64,000 nucleotides of DNA, from the NCBI GenBank assembly GCA_031769625.1, contig JAUIMM010000574.1, positions 1,860,001 through 1,924,000 of the forward strand, written 5' to 3'. The DNA comes from Taudactylus pleione (taxonomy: Eukaryota > Chordata > Amphibia > Anura > Myobatrachidae). Under the pieces are notes generated by a model. The model saw only the letters and a list, made by a program, of their open reading frames with translations, made no database searches and was not told the origin of the DNA. Shown here piece by piece: positions 1 through 11,396 of the stretch (position 1 is its first letter; each line of letters begins with the position of its first letter). The position numbers and the translations under genes were made by a program.

Positions 1-480
1 TATAATCAAGCAATAAAAAATGCAAAGCACATCAGTGTGTAGGCACTAGATCAAAAAACTGACCTTATTACAACTATATTAGAGATGAAAAACAGTTTAA
101 TATTTCAGTAGCATACAGAAAATAGAACACACATAAAGATATGAAAATTAAAAATAAAGTAAATAAATAATAAAAATAGATAAAAAATAGATTGGTAGTT
201 GACTGAAGTATTACAAGGATTTACATAAAGTGTTAAAAAGACCCAAATGGACAGAAACAAAATTATTATTATACATATAACATGCACATATGGAAAATCA
301 GTGAAAATCAATTTTAATCTGAATAAATGTGAATTATACCCCTTGATTGGGCATATACAGTGAAAAAGAAACCTGTATATCCTTAATAATCAACTCAATA
401 ATGGTATGCGATACTGTTGCCAGTTCATAGCAATAGTTTCAGACACTGTTGCCACTGTTGGCAGTTGCTTTTTTTTGCAC
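1..480 (+). repeat. Left arm of long terminal inverted repeat
   Basis: It pairs with 2300-2772 in inverted orientation with scattered mismatches and small indels. The inner part carries a small tandem motif around AAGATGTCCACC (near 484-520). It may extend to the left of the window. Confidence 0.7.
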
Positions 481-902
481 TCAAGATGTCCACCCTTTTC
501 TGCATTTAAGATGTCCACCCTCCTAAAATAGTTCAGTCTCCCTCAAGCCAAGTTATTCTGGAGAGATAAATCCACCTCCAGTTAGGTCATCTAACCGAAA
601 GTGTGATATACTTTTAGTGAATCAAGTCATTATACATTATACATTCTTATTACGATTCTCAATCTGATCACTGAACACTGGTTCACAGATTACTGCTGTA
701 GTACGGAAGTCTGACTGATCTTTAGATACCTGTGTTCAATCCAGATCTATTTATGATTTTGAGCAACTAAATCCGATATGGAAATACAATTTGATATTAA
801 CAAATGAGTATAATTTTCCAAATAATCTAATGTAAAAGGGAACACAGGCATTGCTATGTTTTATACCCAGACACTATGATGACTACAGTTATTACCATTA
901 CG

Positions 903-965
<63 letters not shown>

Positions 966-990
966 TGTATTGGTACATGTATGTATGTGT

Positions 991-1031
<41 letters not shown>
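903..1031. repeat. Simple repeats (ATT)n and (AT)n
   Basis: An uninterrupted ATT trinucleotide run is followed about 30 bases later by an alternating AT run. The open frame across this stretch (poly-Ile then Tyr-Ile) is an artefact of the microsatellites and is not a gene. Confidence 0.95.
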
Positions 1032-1037
<6 letters not shown>

Positions 1038-2299
1038 CATGTATTTGTACTGTTATGTATGGTTTTTATTTTCTCACTACTAAGAGAGTAATTATTTTTA
1101 ACTATTTTTGTGTTTTAATATGAACATATCCTAAATAGAATATCCTGAGTGATAAATTTATATTTATACTGTCTTTATTGTTTCTATTTTTTATTTTCAG
1201 GTTTTTCCACTACTAAGAGAACAGCTATTTTTAACTATCTTAGTGTTATTATATAAACATACTTTTCCAAACAGAATAAGTATTCTGAGTGATTAATTAA
1301 TTTTGTCTGGTATTATATAGACTCTTAGAAGATGGTTACGTTTTTTATATTTGCAGGAATGACACATGTTAAGTAAGGAATAATACTTAATAATTCCCCA
1401 TTTTTATAATGTATATATAGTGAGTTTGATGATTTTTTTAATTATAATTATTACTATTGGTATAGGAATCTATATCTATGAATAATAACAATAATAAGTT
1501 TTAAGTTTTCTTTCTCTAAACTATGTAAGTCAGATTAAAGGTGTCTACATGCTAATTAAGTCCTATTGCTCAGTTAGAATAGGACTTAGGTGAGGATGAT
1601 CTAATCTGATTGGCTCTCTGAGGTTTTAAAGCTAATGGATCCAGTAACGAGGGAGATTTATTTTGAGGAAATGGCAAGTGCCGAGAAATGCATTAAGCCT
1701 ACCCCACATGATTCCTGATGCACAGCTGAGCCTTGTGAGAAACACCACTCAGTATACCGCACCACCCACTGGCTGCTGATACACACTGCAGAAACTTCCA
1801 GCTGAGCCCTAGCTGAAGAACACCTTGCATACCACACATTATTGCTGTCTGCTGGCTCACGCTGCAGAGGTCTTCCACTCGAATACACCAAGGAAACTCC
1901 AAGGGCAAGCGGTCACAGACATGAGTGCATAAAGGGCTAACCCCGCAGTACCCGATGAATGCAGAATTGGAGTGTTTAAGGTAACACACAAGTCACTGCG
2001 TTAGTATTATTTAAGTCTGTGCCACACAAAGCCCGGGTGTCATCAATTTTATATGGGAATTGGGACCTTTTCTATGCAGGTGTTTTCTCTTTGTGTGGAG
2101 ATATAACAGCAGTATCCTATTGGAAAACTATAAACATTTCCCCTGTGAAATACAACCTTGTATTTTTTACCAGAGATCTCTGTGCAAAAAAGGACCGCTA
2201 CCTGTCAAAATCCTTTCTCACTGCCATTTAACGCCATTTACAAGTTTCTCGTTTTTCAGGAACTTTAATGTTAAACTGGAGAAGGTTTAATTTACCGCT

Positions 2300-2772
2300 A
2301 TCTATTCCAGGACACTAATAAAATGAACTGGCAACAGTGTCTCAAAATATTGCTATGAACTGGCAACAATATCACATGCCATTATTATCATAATTAAGGA
2401 TATACAGGTTTCTTTTTCACTGTATATGCCCAATCAAGGTGCATAATTCTCATTTATTCAGATTAAAATAGATTTTCACTGATTTTCATATGTGCATGTT
2501 ATATGTATAATAATAATTTTTTATCTGTTCATTTGGGTCTTTTAAACACTTTATGTACATCCTTGTAATACTTCAGTTAACTACCAATATATTTTTTATC
2601 TATTTTTATTATTAATTTACTTTATTTTTACTTTTTATATCATTATGTTTATTCTTTTTTCTGTATACTACTGACATAATAAACTGTTTTTCATCTCTAA
2701 TATAGTTGTAATTAGGTCAGTTTTTTGATCTAGTGCCTACACACTGATTGCATTTTTTATTGCTTGATTATA
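2300..2772 (-). repeat. Right arm of long terminal inverted repeat
   Basis: This is the reverse complement of the first part of the window, ending in ...TTTTTTATTGCTTGATTATA. The sequence from 2773 to 2887 has no recognised feature and is the flank of the Gypsy relic that follows. Confidence 0.7.
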
Positions 2773-2887
2773 TTGTATGATTCCTTTTACTAGTGAATAT
2801 TGAATTGCTTTTTTCACATGTATTTAGAGTGATTATCACATCTCTTTCAGATAGCGCTCCATTCTGTGTGTTTTTTTATATATTGTC

Positions 2888-3405
2888 TGCATGGTAGCTG
2901 GCAGAGGGCTTGAGCTTGGAGGCACCTGGGCTCAATCCACAACAGCCAGAGAACAGAACACCATTTTGTGCAATTCTCTGGTTACAGGACTCTGATTAAT
3001 TCATTGTAAAAGGCAAACTGTTTGTTGTTCAACAGTCTTAAAAAAGACACGTCCCTCAGCCTTAAGGGGGTACAGCACTTCAATCACTGATGTTCAAGAA
3101 GATACACACACACCAGGCTCACAGGCCTGGTATATATATTCACTCCAATACACATTACCACATGGGGTAAATCCGCCCTGTGTACCTTTTAGCCAATCAT
3201 GCTATCTCACATTATGTAAATAAAAACATCTTACAATTTAATGGAACCAACAAAATTTCCTCGTTGTCACCCAAAAAACAGTTGGCTTTCCTATAACACA
3301 AACTGAGATAGCATATACTCAAAAGGTAATTATAATGCAGACATCAATTACATTCGTCCTTTCACATCTCTGACTAAAACTGGCTTATAGACAAACTTAA
3401 TACAT
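2888..3405 (-). repeat. 3' LTR (partial) of the SCAN-gag Gypsy relic
   Basis: This region matches 16788-17345 in the same orientation, beginning at TGCATGGTAGCTGG (the right copy has TGCACAGTAGCTGC). On the minus strand it would end in ...GCA. It contains the complement of a polyadenylation-like AATAAA context in its partner copy. Alignment fades near 3400 where internal coding-like sequence starts without a visible polypurine tract, so the upstream part of this LTR is probably deleted. Confidence 0.7.
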
Positions 3406-3414
3406 TCTATGTTT

Positions 3415-3963
3415 TTAGAACATGGCACAGGACTTACAGTTGGGCTGGGGGTCAGTGTACGGTCCATCTCTGGGTAACTGTCCAAAGGGGTTACATGGGC
3501 AACTTACAAGGACACTGCCAACTGGGCACAGTCTGCCTTTCAGAGATGGGTCAGCAAGCTGAGTTTCCCTGAACTCCTGTCTGTGGCCCTCACTTCCTTC
3601 TAAGTAGGGACATTCTATAGGGGGGTATGGGTTGGGATCGCTAGGGTTAGTCTGGTTGTTGTCAGTCAAAGGGAAGTCAGTGTGCTCACTCATACTGACT
3701 GCTGGAGTTGGCAAACCACTAGGGACAGGAGCTGGAACCAACATCCACTGCAGTGCTAGGGAACGTAGGCATACTAGATGTAAAAGGCATGCTGGGTAGA
3801 TGTGCTGATCTAGCCACTGTAATATTTTCCTCTGGGCTGGATGCTGCTGTGGTAGGCTGTGCTGGCAGTTGTCTAACAGATTTGGTATTTTCGTTTTGGC
3901 TGGGCTGCTCTGGTGTAGTTGATGGAAACTGCAGTCTGGAAACAACTTTGGCCAGCTCCCCAT
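3415..3963 (-). pseudogene. Gypsy internal region downstream of protease (remnant)
   Basis: A 182-codon open frame on the minus strand reads away from the protease remnant. Its first half looks like an out-of-frame continuation of low-complexity linker. Its second half has acidic and proline-rich sequence followed by EFRETQLADPSLKG, a pattern like the linker seen near the protease/RT or integrase N-terminal region of Gypsy polyproteins (family knowledge, not a search). It ends at a stop right against the LTR. No catalytic motif is present. I regard it as a decayed piece of the polyprotein, not a separate gene. Confidence 0.4.
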
Positions 3964-4192
3964 TCCAGGTAGAGTCTTGCCATAGGAACCTCTTGCTCCA
4001 TTCCGCCTGCCATGGTCACTTTGGCAGTGCGACCTGGCAATACTACATTAGGATCAATAAGTTGGGGGCTTACTACTGTGATTAAATACCCAGAGTCTCG
4101 TAATCTTTGTCCCTGCATGGATCCAACTTGGATTGACTGCAGGTGCCATGAAATGTTTAAGGGTGGCTCATTGGCCATGCAGATGATTCTTA
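3873..4192 (-). pseudogene. Aspartic protease remnant of the SCAN-gag Gypsy
   Basis: On the minus strand the frame reads RLRDSGYLITVVSPQLI, then VVLPGRTAKVTMAGG, then VPMARLYLEWGAGQ. This fits a retrotransposon aspartic protease: the DSG triad at the active site (normally D-S/T-G-A/C), a hydrophobic stretch, then the flap and a second strand ending in Asp/Gly-rich sequence. The residue after DSG is Tyr, not the usual Ala or Cys, so the site is probably dead. The frame is cut at its upstream side by the ERV LTR at 4191. The continuation upstream is the gag at 15279-16357. Confidence 0.55.
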
Positions 4193-5265
4193 TGAATACC
4201 TAATGATCTATACACCCTAAATGTCACTATTTAGCATTGTAAGTCACACAAGAAATAATTGCTTTCCAGACTGATTGTGGTTCCAAAGGACAAAAAGATA
4301 TTATTCACCAAAAAGCATATAGTTACACGCTGTGATCTAAATGCAATTAGCGCAAACAAATTATACAATCACAAGGTACAGTCGTTACATACGCATGCAC
4401 TCTGCATCCAGATTTCCCGGCATCAACTATGAAACCTACGTCAACAGAAAAGAAAGATGACTAACTACCAGATCCAAGGTGCTTGCTTATGTAACCTTGC
4501 AGAGATAGGCAATAAAATAGAATGAGTTGGCATTATCCCATTGTTTCTTCCCCTTGGTTCTTCTGTAATGATGCAGTCCATAGGCCAGTTTGTACAGTGT
4601 GGGTCCAGCCCTCCAACGGCTCCTTGTGTATGTTTTTCCCGCCGAAGAACAATTCTAAACTGGCTAACAAACATTTCATCACAGAGTACATTTCAATGCC
4701 TAACTCTCTATGATCCATAATTTGCAGATGCATGTTGCAATCTCCCTGCCGATGGAACTGGAGATCTGCAAATAAACAGTGGTGTAGAATAGCACCAAAC
4801 ACGGTCTGCTTATCATGTACTAAACCTTAGATCTTAAATACAGTCACTTTATTACTTAATTAATAATGAATAAAACCTGAATATTATCCTTTATTCTAGA
4901 GAACCTTTTTATGTAAGTGTGCAATGTGTAAATGTAAGGATATTTAAGAAAAGATGCTAGTTAGCATTGTGTGTCTATATGTTTGTGGCGTATACTGTGG
5001 TACATGTTCTGCAGGATTGCTCATATTATATGTTTTAGTAAATGTATGTATTTATATAATTAGGACTTTTAACATTGTTCCATTGCGTGGGAAATCCACA
5101 ACACTAAATAATAACATCGCCATATGTACTGATATTGTGTGAAATTCGCTAAAATGGCGTTGGGCGGCCATTCACAAAATTACTTCTTGTTGCCATTCGC
5201 AAAATGGCATCATGCAGATTTTAATTTCAATAGATTCTGTCTCAGCCAATCATCTGGCTTTGACA
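4191..5265 (-). repeat. ERV 3' LTR
   Basis: On the minus strand it starts TGTCAAAGCC and ends near GGTATTCATA. It is the direct-repeat partner of 14213-15278. The short open frames on both strands within it are present in both LTRs and are chance frames, not genes. The exact outer boundary is uncertain by two or three bases because the canonical CA lies two bases inside the end of similarity. Confidence 0.9.
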
Positions 5266-5276
5266 GCCCACCCTTT
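5266..5276 (-). promoter_or_regulatory. ERV polypurine tract
   Basis: Immediately upstream of the 3' LTR on the minus strand lies AAAGGGTGGGC, a purine run directly abutting the LTR's TG. Retroviruses prime plus-strand synthesis from such a tract. One T interrupts it. Confidence 0.65.
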
Positions 5277-5579
5277 GATAGCAAACAATACGCAATCACA
5301 CTCGGATTTTAAAATGAATTTAGGCTTAAATTTTGACATATTATTTAAAGTTATATTATGGGATGGCACAAGGTGGTTCTTAAACCATCAATAATGAGTC
5401 TCTGAGTGGGACATAAAACTACCCTTATACGCACACTGTGGAGCTTGGAAGATCATGGGAAAGATGTGGTTATGCACCTAACCTATAAAGGAAGTCCTGG
5501 AGGGGATAGGGACTTACATTATTTAAGATGTTTAAAATAACATTTCATAATACATTTCATGCATGGCTAAATCTATACA

Positions 5580-5923
5580 TCATCTGATGGTACATTCTAG
5601 TTCAAGGTTGTAATGCAGTCCTTCATTTACCTCAGTATTCATATTGTTACTACTAACCACCATCATAATTTCATTCCTTCGATTTACCTTATCTTTACAT
5701 TTTCCACACTTCAACATAGTAAGAACACATTTGACACATAAGCCAATTACTATGATGACAACCAATATGAGGATCAGGAGTACACCTATGCAAGTAACTA
5801 TTTCCTGGACCCACTCTCCTAGGCCAGAGAACCATTTCACTGGGTTCAACCAAGAAACCCATTCTTCTACCTTTTCCTCTGCTTTAGCCACTGGAGCATT
5901 ATGGTTCTTCCGAAATTCCCATT
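5580..5923 (-). pseudogene. env: ERV env: transmembrane subunit, anchor and tail
   Basis: The minus-strand frame starts inside env (the first Met is at 5891) and reads through a tryptophan-rich membrane-proximal region with two WxxW-like spacings, then a hydrophobic span (about residues 31-53, Val/Ile/Leu-rich) and a Lys/Cys-rich cytoplasmic tail of about 45 residues. This is the ordinary arrangement at the C-terminus of a retroviral envelope protein. It is separated from the ectodomain frame (5924-6427) by a stop at the end of that frame, so a frameshift or stop has split the subunit near 5900. No host-gene relation is seen. Confidence 0.75.
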
Positions 5924-6427
5924 TTAACTGCAGATTTTGTCAGTTTTCCGGTCTAACACCACCTTGGGGTCACCAGTATCGTTTGTGATGTATGTGCTAC
6001 ACTTTACACCAAATTGGGTGGCTAAAGTCACAAAGTACCCTCCAGTGACAGCTGTTCGAAAATTTAACACTAATCTATGTTGCACCAGTTCTTTCTTGTA
6101 GGCAAGTAACTCCTTACCTGTGTACCTGAATGTGTCATCATACATCTCAGTGATATTTTCTATTAATTTAACAAGATCTTGAATATATCTGAAATTTTGA
6201 GTTCCCCAAGCGATCCTGGTGGGATCCAATGTGACTAAAACTTGAAAGCCAGTTATTTCACTAATCAACTGTGTAGCTTTATGTACATCACCAGGTATCA
6301 TATTTATTTTGTCTCTGTGTTCATACTGTGTGTGAAGATATGGTGATGGTGTTTTTTTATGAATACCAAGCATTTCACCATGTGTAAGGGTCATAACCTC
6401 AGGGAGTACTCTTCCCAGAAAACACAA
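5924..6427 (-). pseudogene. env: ERV env: transmembrane subunit ectodomain
   Basis: A 167-codon minus-strand frame reads through an amphipathic stretch, a glycosylation site (ENITEM), then HRLVLNFRTAVTGG, which resembles the conserved heptad and immunosuppressive-like region of gammaretrovirus-type TM subunits, and FGVKCSTYITN, where the family's disulphide cluster is expected. The cysteine cluster looks incomplete. The frame ends at a stop before the membrane anchor, which continues in a different frame at 5580-5923. The function in the parent virus was membrane fusion; this copy is broken. Confidence 0.7.
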
Positions 6428-7190
6428 ATCTTCGGAACTCAGAGAGAGCCACTTATACGCTTTTCTTCACACAAATAAAATACACATCATCGGGGAGAAC
6501 ATAAGGAATAGAATGCATCATGATCATCCAACACATTTCCCTAACAAATTATCCTATCTCAGGTTCTCCCATCTGGCTAACACACATTTCTGGTTGTATA
6601 ACCCAGGCACAGTACCCTTCCGGTACTCTACCAACCATTTATTTGGTGTCCTTTAGTGTACAGGAAGTGTTTCCCACTAAACCTAATTGTGCATAACAGT
6701 TCAAAATTTATAGGCTCATAATCAGCTCTTAGTGAGAAGGTCATTGTCTGGTTATTCCCAGTCACCTCCCAACTACCTGGTCTATTGAAGTTGGTGATGT
6801 TCAAACATAAAAGTAATTTATCCACTTGGTACTGGTGGAGTTTAAAATGAGGTGGTTTGGTGTTAAGAAATTTTCCATCAAGCGTCTTCGCTTGTTTCAA
6901 TTCTAAGACCTCAGAGACATTTAATGGATATGGCACTAACCCTACATTTTGCTGTCCTTGAGGCACATGAGAGCACACCCAACAGTCAGTCTAGTTTAAA
7001 TCTTTGCCCACCATAGTATGTTAATCCTCGAAAGGATACCCACCCCAATACTGGTTATACTTAGGTTTGCACCTTTGGATGCATTTCTCATCAACTAGGG
7101 ATCCACAAAACTCACAAATACAATAGTCCTCAGACGATAGACCTTCACACTGTCTCTGAGTTTCAGACATAACAGATCTCTTAACAATTA
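6428..7190 (-). pseudogene. env: ERV env: surface subunit region
   Basis: An open minus-strand stretch (116 codons at 6628-6978) has several N-x-S/T sites (NVSE, NITN, NQTM) and scattered cysteines, as expected of a retroviral surface glycoprotein. The segment to about 7190 has Cys-rich pieces in other frames. Identification rests mainly on position between integrase and the TM subunit. No receptor-binding class can be assigned. Confidence 0.55.
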
Positions 7191-7446
7191 CTGTACTGGG
7201 TTTGGTCAGATACCGCCCTTGTGACTGTATTGCTCCTTATCCCAACTCCACTCCATTGATATCACCATCAGCTCCCCTCTCCGTTCTCTGTCCTCTGTCA
7301 CTGAAATCAGGGATCCTGAAACAATTCAGGATGATGAGAAAACTGGGAGAAAACACAAATATAACCACAGCAGACCACTCCATTGCTGAAAACAATAATA
7401 TACAAACCTCTTTAGCTCAGGTATCTCACTGTAACCTTTAACCCTC

Positions 7447-8280
7447 CTAGAACAGACTCGCAATTGACAGGTCTATGTTATCTGCCTCGATTCCACCTTG
7501 TCTCTCCACTGGTTGGTTGACCTTCTTATAGTAAGTGGAATGGACCCAGGTATCTCTCTCTGCCACTTTCAAGGAAGTTGTACTTGTCAGCAAAACCTGA
7601 TATGGACCGTCCCACAGATCTGTCAAACAACCTGAATGCAATAAATTTCAGATTATAACAAATTCTCCAGGTTCATCATTATGACAGTTTGTTTCAGGCA
7701 TATCATGTGACAACAATTTCAGATTCTGCTGTTGCTGTTTTAACTGTTTACTCATTGTTATAAGATACCTTACAGTAACTTTGTTGTTACTTTTCAAATC
7801 TTCCTGTGGACTTATAATCAAATGAGGTTGTCTACCAAACATTATTTCAAAGGGGACAGATTGAGAGGGGGTCTAGGAGTTGCCCTGATACTGTGGAGGA
7901 CAAGTGGTAGTGCTTCTGGCCACCCCAGCCCAGTTTCTGCCATGATCTTACTTAATTTATTTTTAATAGTACCGTTCATCCTCTCCACCTTGGCGCTGGC
8001 TTGCGGTCATTAAGGGGTGTGAAGTCTACTATTAATACCCTTCAACTTACACATGTTTTGGAAGATATCATCTGTGAAATTAGTACCCCTGTCACCTTCA
8101 ATAATTCTAGTGACACCGTATCTGCATACAAACTCCTGAACTATTTTCTTAGCAGTAAACGCAGCAGTATTAGTAGCAGCTGGGTCTTCCTCAACCCAAT
8201 TAGAAAACACATCAGTGCACTGTAATACATACTGCAGGGTGGTAATTGGATGAAATTAATTTATATTACCTGAATAGGTC
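7447..8280 (-). pseudogene. pol: ERV pol: integrase core and C-terminal domain
   Basis: Three minus-strand frames together cover the integrase. 8010-8210 has IIEGDRGTNFTDDIF, the second catalytic Asp with its surrounding DRGxxF. The stretch at 7860-8010 contains AKVERMNGTIK, with the Glu of the D,D-35-E triad. 7447-7641 carries LWDGPYQVLLTSTTSLKVA and WVHSTYYKKV, the small SH3-like C-terminal domain typical of gamma-type integrases. Stops near 7642 and 8005 and a frame change separate the pieces. The first catalytic Asp should fall near 8215-8280 but I cannot place it with confidence. Confidence 0.8.
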
Positions 8281-8968
8281 AGTTGGTAAGAGGAATGTGG
8301 GATGGCTCAGTAGGGATTGTTTTCCCAATGTTTTTCCTCAAGCAGGTCAAACAGGACATTGCTCTCTTTTCCACTTCGGAAGAAAAACCCAGTGCACTCC
8401 AGTATGCTCTCACCATTTTGCACATACCTTGCTTTCCCAAGTGTGTCAGACCGTGCACTGCCTCAGGAAGGCTTGGGTAGAACATCTTTGGAGCCACTGG
8501 CTTACCTTGTCCATCTCTCCAGAGTCCAGAAGACTCTTGCCCACATCCCTTGGACCTCCAGACTGCCTTCTCCTGAATGGAACACAAATTTTGCATCTCA
8601 ATTAATTTCTGCATATCAATAATTTGAAACATCATTTGATTAATTGGCATGTTCACTTTTGACCCTGCTACCCATTTGGCAGCTTCATCTGCCCTGCTAT
8701 TGCCCAGTGACACCGGATCATCCTCACATGTATGGGCTTTACACTTAATTACGGCCACTGCCTTAGACAATTGGATCACTGTCAGTAGTCCTTTTATATG
8801 TCTGGAATGTGCAACTGGTGTGCCTGCTGCTGTCATAAAATTTCTCTGATGCCATAGAGCACCAAAATCATGTACTACCCCGAAGGCATACCTAGAGTCA
8901 GTGTAGATATTAGCAGATTTGCCTTTTGCTAATTCACATGCTATCCTTAGTGCCACCAGCTCCACCAC
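8279..8968 (-). pseudogene. pol: ERV pol: RNase H C-terminal half and integrase zinc domain
   Basis: A 229-codon frame. Residues 3 and 24 are the Glu and Asp expected in RNase H (VEL..., then IYTDSRYAFGVV), and D94 (SRADEAAKWV) matches the fourth catalytic Asp. KCKAHT at 75-80 fills the usual His-loop position. Residues 172-209 form the integrase zinc-binding domain: HGLTHLG (H172, H176) and CLTC (C206, C209). It is open from RNase H into integrase, as in an intact polyprotein, and ends at a stop before the integrase core. The upstream part of RNase H is at 9041-9328. Confidence 0.85.
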
Positions 8969-9040
8969 TTGGGCTGAGTAAAGTGGACCAAGAGGTTAGG
9001 CTTCTATGATGTCTTCGTCATTTACCTCAGAAAAACCTGT

Positions 9041-9731
9041 TCATAACTCTCCAGTGTCAGTCTGTCTATGACATCTCCCATCTGTGTAAAATGTCACATC
9101 TTCCTTTTCTAAAGATGTATCACGTATGTCAGGTCTTGCAATAAAGGTCTGATTCAGATATTCCACACAAGCATGTGCATCAATATACCTGCAGAACTCA
9201 CCTTCCGCCAGCGAATCACCTCTCTCCACCCTTTGTGCATCCTGAGGCACATATGATAAATACACTGCTGGATTTAACATACTGCACTTAATGGTGATGT
9301 TTGCAGGTCTATTAGGTCTAGTTACCATTTTGTGAACCTAGCTGAGGAGACGTGTCTGGTTTGGGCAGAATGTAGCAAAGCAGATACAGCATGGGGAGTA
9401 TAGACAATCATATCATGGCCTAATACTACATCCTCACTCTTACTGACCAATAAAGCAGTTGCTGCTACACTTCTTAAACACATTGGGAGTGATCTTGCCA
9501 CAGTGTCCAACTGTGCACTGTAGTATGCTATGGGCTACTGGCATTACCATGTTTTTGTGTGAGGACACCTGCTGCGCAACCATTAGCTTCTGTACAATAC
9601 AAGTAAAAAGATTTTTCATAATCAGGTATTCCCAATGCGGGTGCTCTTGTCAGACTATCCTTAAGGTGAAGGAAAGCCTGCTCTGTTTCCACTGTGTGTA
9701 TGACACGATTGGGCTTTGAGGAAGAGACTAA
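9041..9731 (-). pseudogene. pol: ERV pol: RT connection and start of RNase H
   Basis: Three short frames on the minus strand. 9528-9740 reads TEQAFLHLKDSLTRAPALGI then a segment ending GVLTQKHG, the connection between thumb and RNase H. 9322-9510 continues with an AxxLLVSKSEDVVLGHD stretch. 9041-9328 ends in FYTDGRCHR, the first RNase H Asp motif. Stops separate all three. The right end at 9731 is where a MITE interrupts the gene; the RT palm resumes beyond 10072. Confidence 0.8.
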
Positions 9732-10072
9732 AGGTCTCATTCAGACCTGGTCGCAAGCACCAATGTGCTCCCATCCGGGTTGATAGTTAGCCCTGTGCAC
9801 GCGCAGTGGCTGCACTGCGCGTGCACAAGCCCCGGCGCGAGAGAAACTCTCTTGTTCCGGAGCTTTCTAAAAAAGGGGCAGCTGTCGATGTTGATCGACA
9901 GCTCGTCCCATTTTGTAGGTGGGCCGGGGGGGTGGTTTCCAAAATGGAGGCATTCCTTAATGAATGCCTCCACAGCTTACCTATTGACCAGTAGGCCGCA
10001 CTTCAAAAATGAAGTGGCCGCCCTCATTCAGAACGAGCGCTCACTTCTTGCGAGCGCCTTCGAATGAGGGCC
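9732..10072. mobile_element. MITE inserted in ERV pol (CTCATTCAGA-terminus family)
   Basis: The ends are inverted: AGGTCTCATTCAGAC on the left and CGAATGAGGGCC on the right. TAA at 9729-9731 and 10073-10075 is a likely 3-bp target duplication. The interior is a chain of short hairpins: GTGCACGCGCAGTG...CACTGCGCGTGCAC (about 9794-9825), GCTGTCGAT..ATCGACAGC (about 9881-9902), GGAGGCATTC..GAATGCCTCC (about 9943-9972). ERV pol sequence resumes on both sides. It belongs with the elements at 19970-20525 and 44160-44708. A PIF/Harbinger origin is possible from the 3-bp site but unproven. Confidence 0.8.
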
Positions 10073-10203
10073 TAAGTCCTGTAATGGTAAAGCTAAAATT
10101 GAAAAACCTGGTATCCACACATTCCCAAGAAGGTATGGATTTGCTGTTGGTTCATCGGTAGTGTCATGGTCTGTATGGCCTGGATTTTGTCAGTGGTAAA
10201 ATG

Positions 10204-10947
10204 TCATAAACCCTGAGTAAGCCAGTGTCCCAAGAATTTAACACTGGACTGGCATGGCTGTAGTTTCTCCTTAGCAGCCTCATGTCCTGTTTGCAAGAGA
10301 TGAAGCAATAAAAGTCTATTATCATTTAAACATGACATAAACAAATCAGAACACAATAAATCGTCCACATATTGTATTTGAACAGATCCATTGGGAGGTT
10401 GAAAAGATTGTAAACAGTCGTGTAAGGCCTGGGAGAAGATACTGTGGCTGGCTATGAAACCCTGGGGAAATTGTGTCCATGTGTATTGTACCCCCCTGTA
10501 TGTAAATGCAAATATGTACTGACAGTCAGGATGAAGAGGAATAGAGTAGAAGGCAGAACAAAGGTCAATGACAGTAAAATGGGTTGCATTTGGTGGGATC
10601 TGCATGAGGATGACAGCTGGATTCATCACTATGGGGAATTGGCTCTCTACTACCTTATTAACCCCTCTAAGGTCCTGTACCAGTCTATAACCCCTCCCAC
10701 CACTCTTCTTCATGGGAAAGATGGGACTGTTGGCTACACTCACTGTACGGACTAAAAATCCCTGTTGTAATAAATGCTCAATTATGGGATAAACCCCTAT
10801 CTCTACCTCCTGTTTTAAAGGGTACTGGGGTATTTTTGGAGTTTGCCTACTGCTTTTTAGATTTACCATTACGGGAGCTACATTTGCCATCAATCTAGTG
10901 TCCTGTCCATCTTTGATCCAGAGGGACCCCGGTATCTGAGATAACAT
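10204..10947 (-). pseudogene. pol: ERV pol: reverse transcriptase fingers and palm
   Basis: A 247-codon frame covers the RT. RLVQDLRGVNKVV (residues 88-100) is the nucleotide-binding motif, VIDLCSAF (126-133) is motif A with the first catalytic Asp, FPQGF (160-164) is motif B, and IQYVDDLL (191-198) is motif C with the YVDD box of gamma-type retroviruses. LGHWL (239-243) starts the thumb. The frame is open from just after protease to the thumb, the longest intact part of this ERV, but the polyprotein is broken on both sides. Confidence 0.92.
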
Positions 10948-10952
10948 TTGTT

Positions 10953-11396
10953 CTACTTGAGATGGATTTTTATCTGAAACAGTAGAGTGTCCAGTATATC
11001 CCTCACCTCATGTGCAACTCTCTCTGGGATATCTAGAAATATACCATCAGTGGTACAATAAATGACACATACCATTTTACATAATAAATCCTTTCCCAGT
11101 AGGTTTGTAGGGGCTGCTGCTGCAAGAAGAAAGGCATGCCTGGTCTGCAATGGACCAATAGTTTCCTCTGCAGATTTGGTTAAATGATAATGTTGCACTT
11201 TACCTATTACACCCATTGCTGGTTATGATTCACTGGTCACCTGTAAATTAGATAGAGATTTTATCACTGATCTGATCGCCCCTGTGTCTACAAGAAAATA
11301 ATGTTTATTACCAGCTACATCAATTAACATTACAGGTTCTTCTCTAACATCCCTAGTTAACCTGACTAACTGTAGACTACAGGCGTGACCTGACCC
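10953..11396 (-). pseudogene. pro: ERV pro: retroviral aspartic protease
   Basis: Reading the minus strand after the gag stop gives ...YFLVDTGAIRSVIKSL, the D-T-G-A active site, then (in the 10953-11216 frame) GVIGKVQHYHLT, FLLAAAAPTNLLGKDLL. The last phrase matches the conserved LLGRD-like motif near the C-terminus of retroviral proteases. A TAA stop near 11222-11230 divides the domain into two pieces. It lies in the same frame path as gag via the TAG at 11397-11399, as in gammaretroviruses where pro-pol is made by stop-codon readthrough. Confidence 0.8.

Larger units (their letters stand above)
1..2772. mobile_element. Non-autonomous DNA element with long terminal inverted repeats
   Basis: The first ~480 bases reappear in reverse complement at about 2300-2772: the start TATAATCAAGCAATAAAAAA matches the complement of the end near 2753-2772, and the match continues through the segment reading CAGTGAAAAAGAAACCTGTA (about 359-378, partner near 2401-2422) into GCCAGTTCATAGCAATA. 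The interior has no recognisable transposase. It holds a (ATT)n run near 903-963, an (AT)n run near 997-1031 and an approximate direct repeat (about 1060-1165 and 1195-1310). The left end may lie outside the window, so the true terminus and target duplication cannot be read. A fold-back or MITE-like DNA transposon is the best reading; the superfamily is not recognised. Confidence 0.7.

Noticed and set aside
876..1091. 71-codon open frame with poly-Ile
   Set aside because: Translation of ATT and AT microsatellites.
4465..4802. Open frames within the ERV LTRs (also 14489-14713)
   Set aside because: The same chance frames occur in both LTRs with different breaks; no known LTR-coded protein is recognised.
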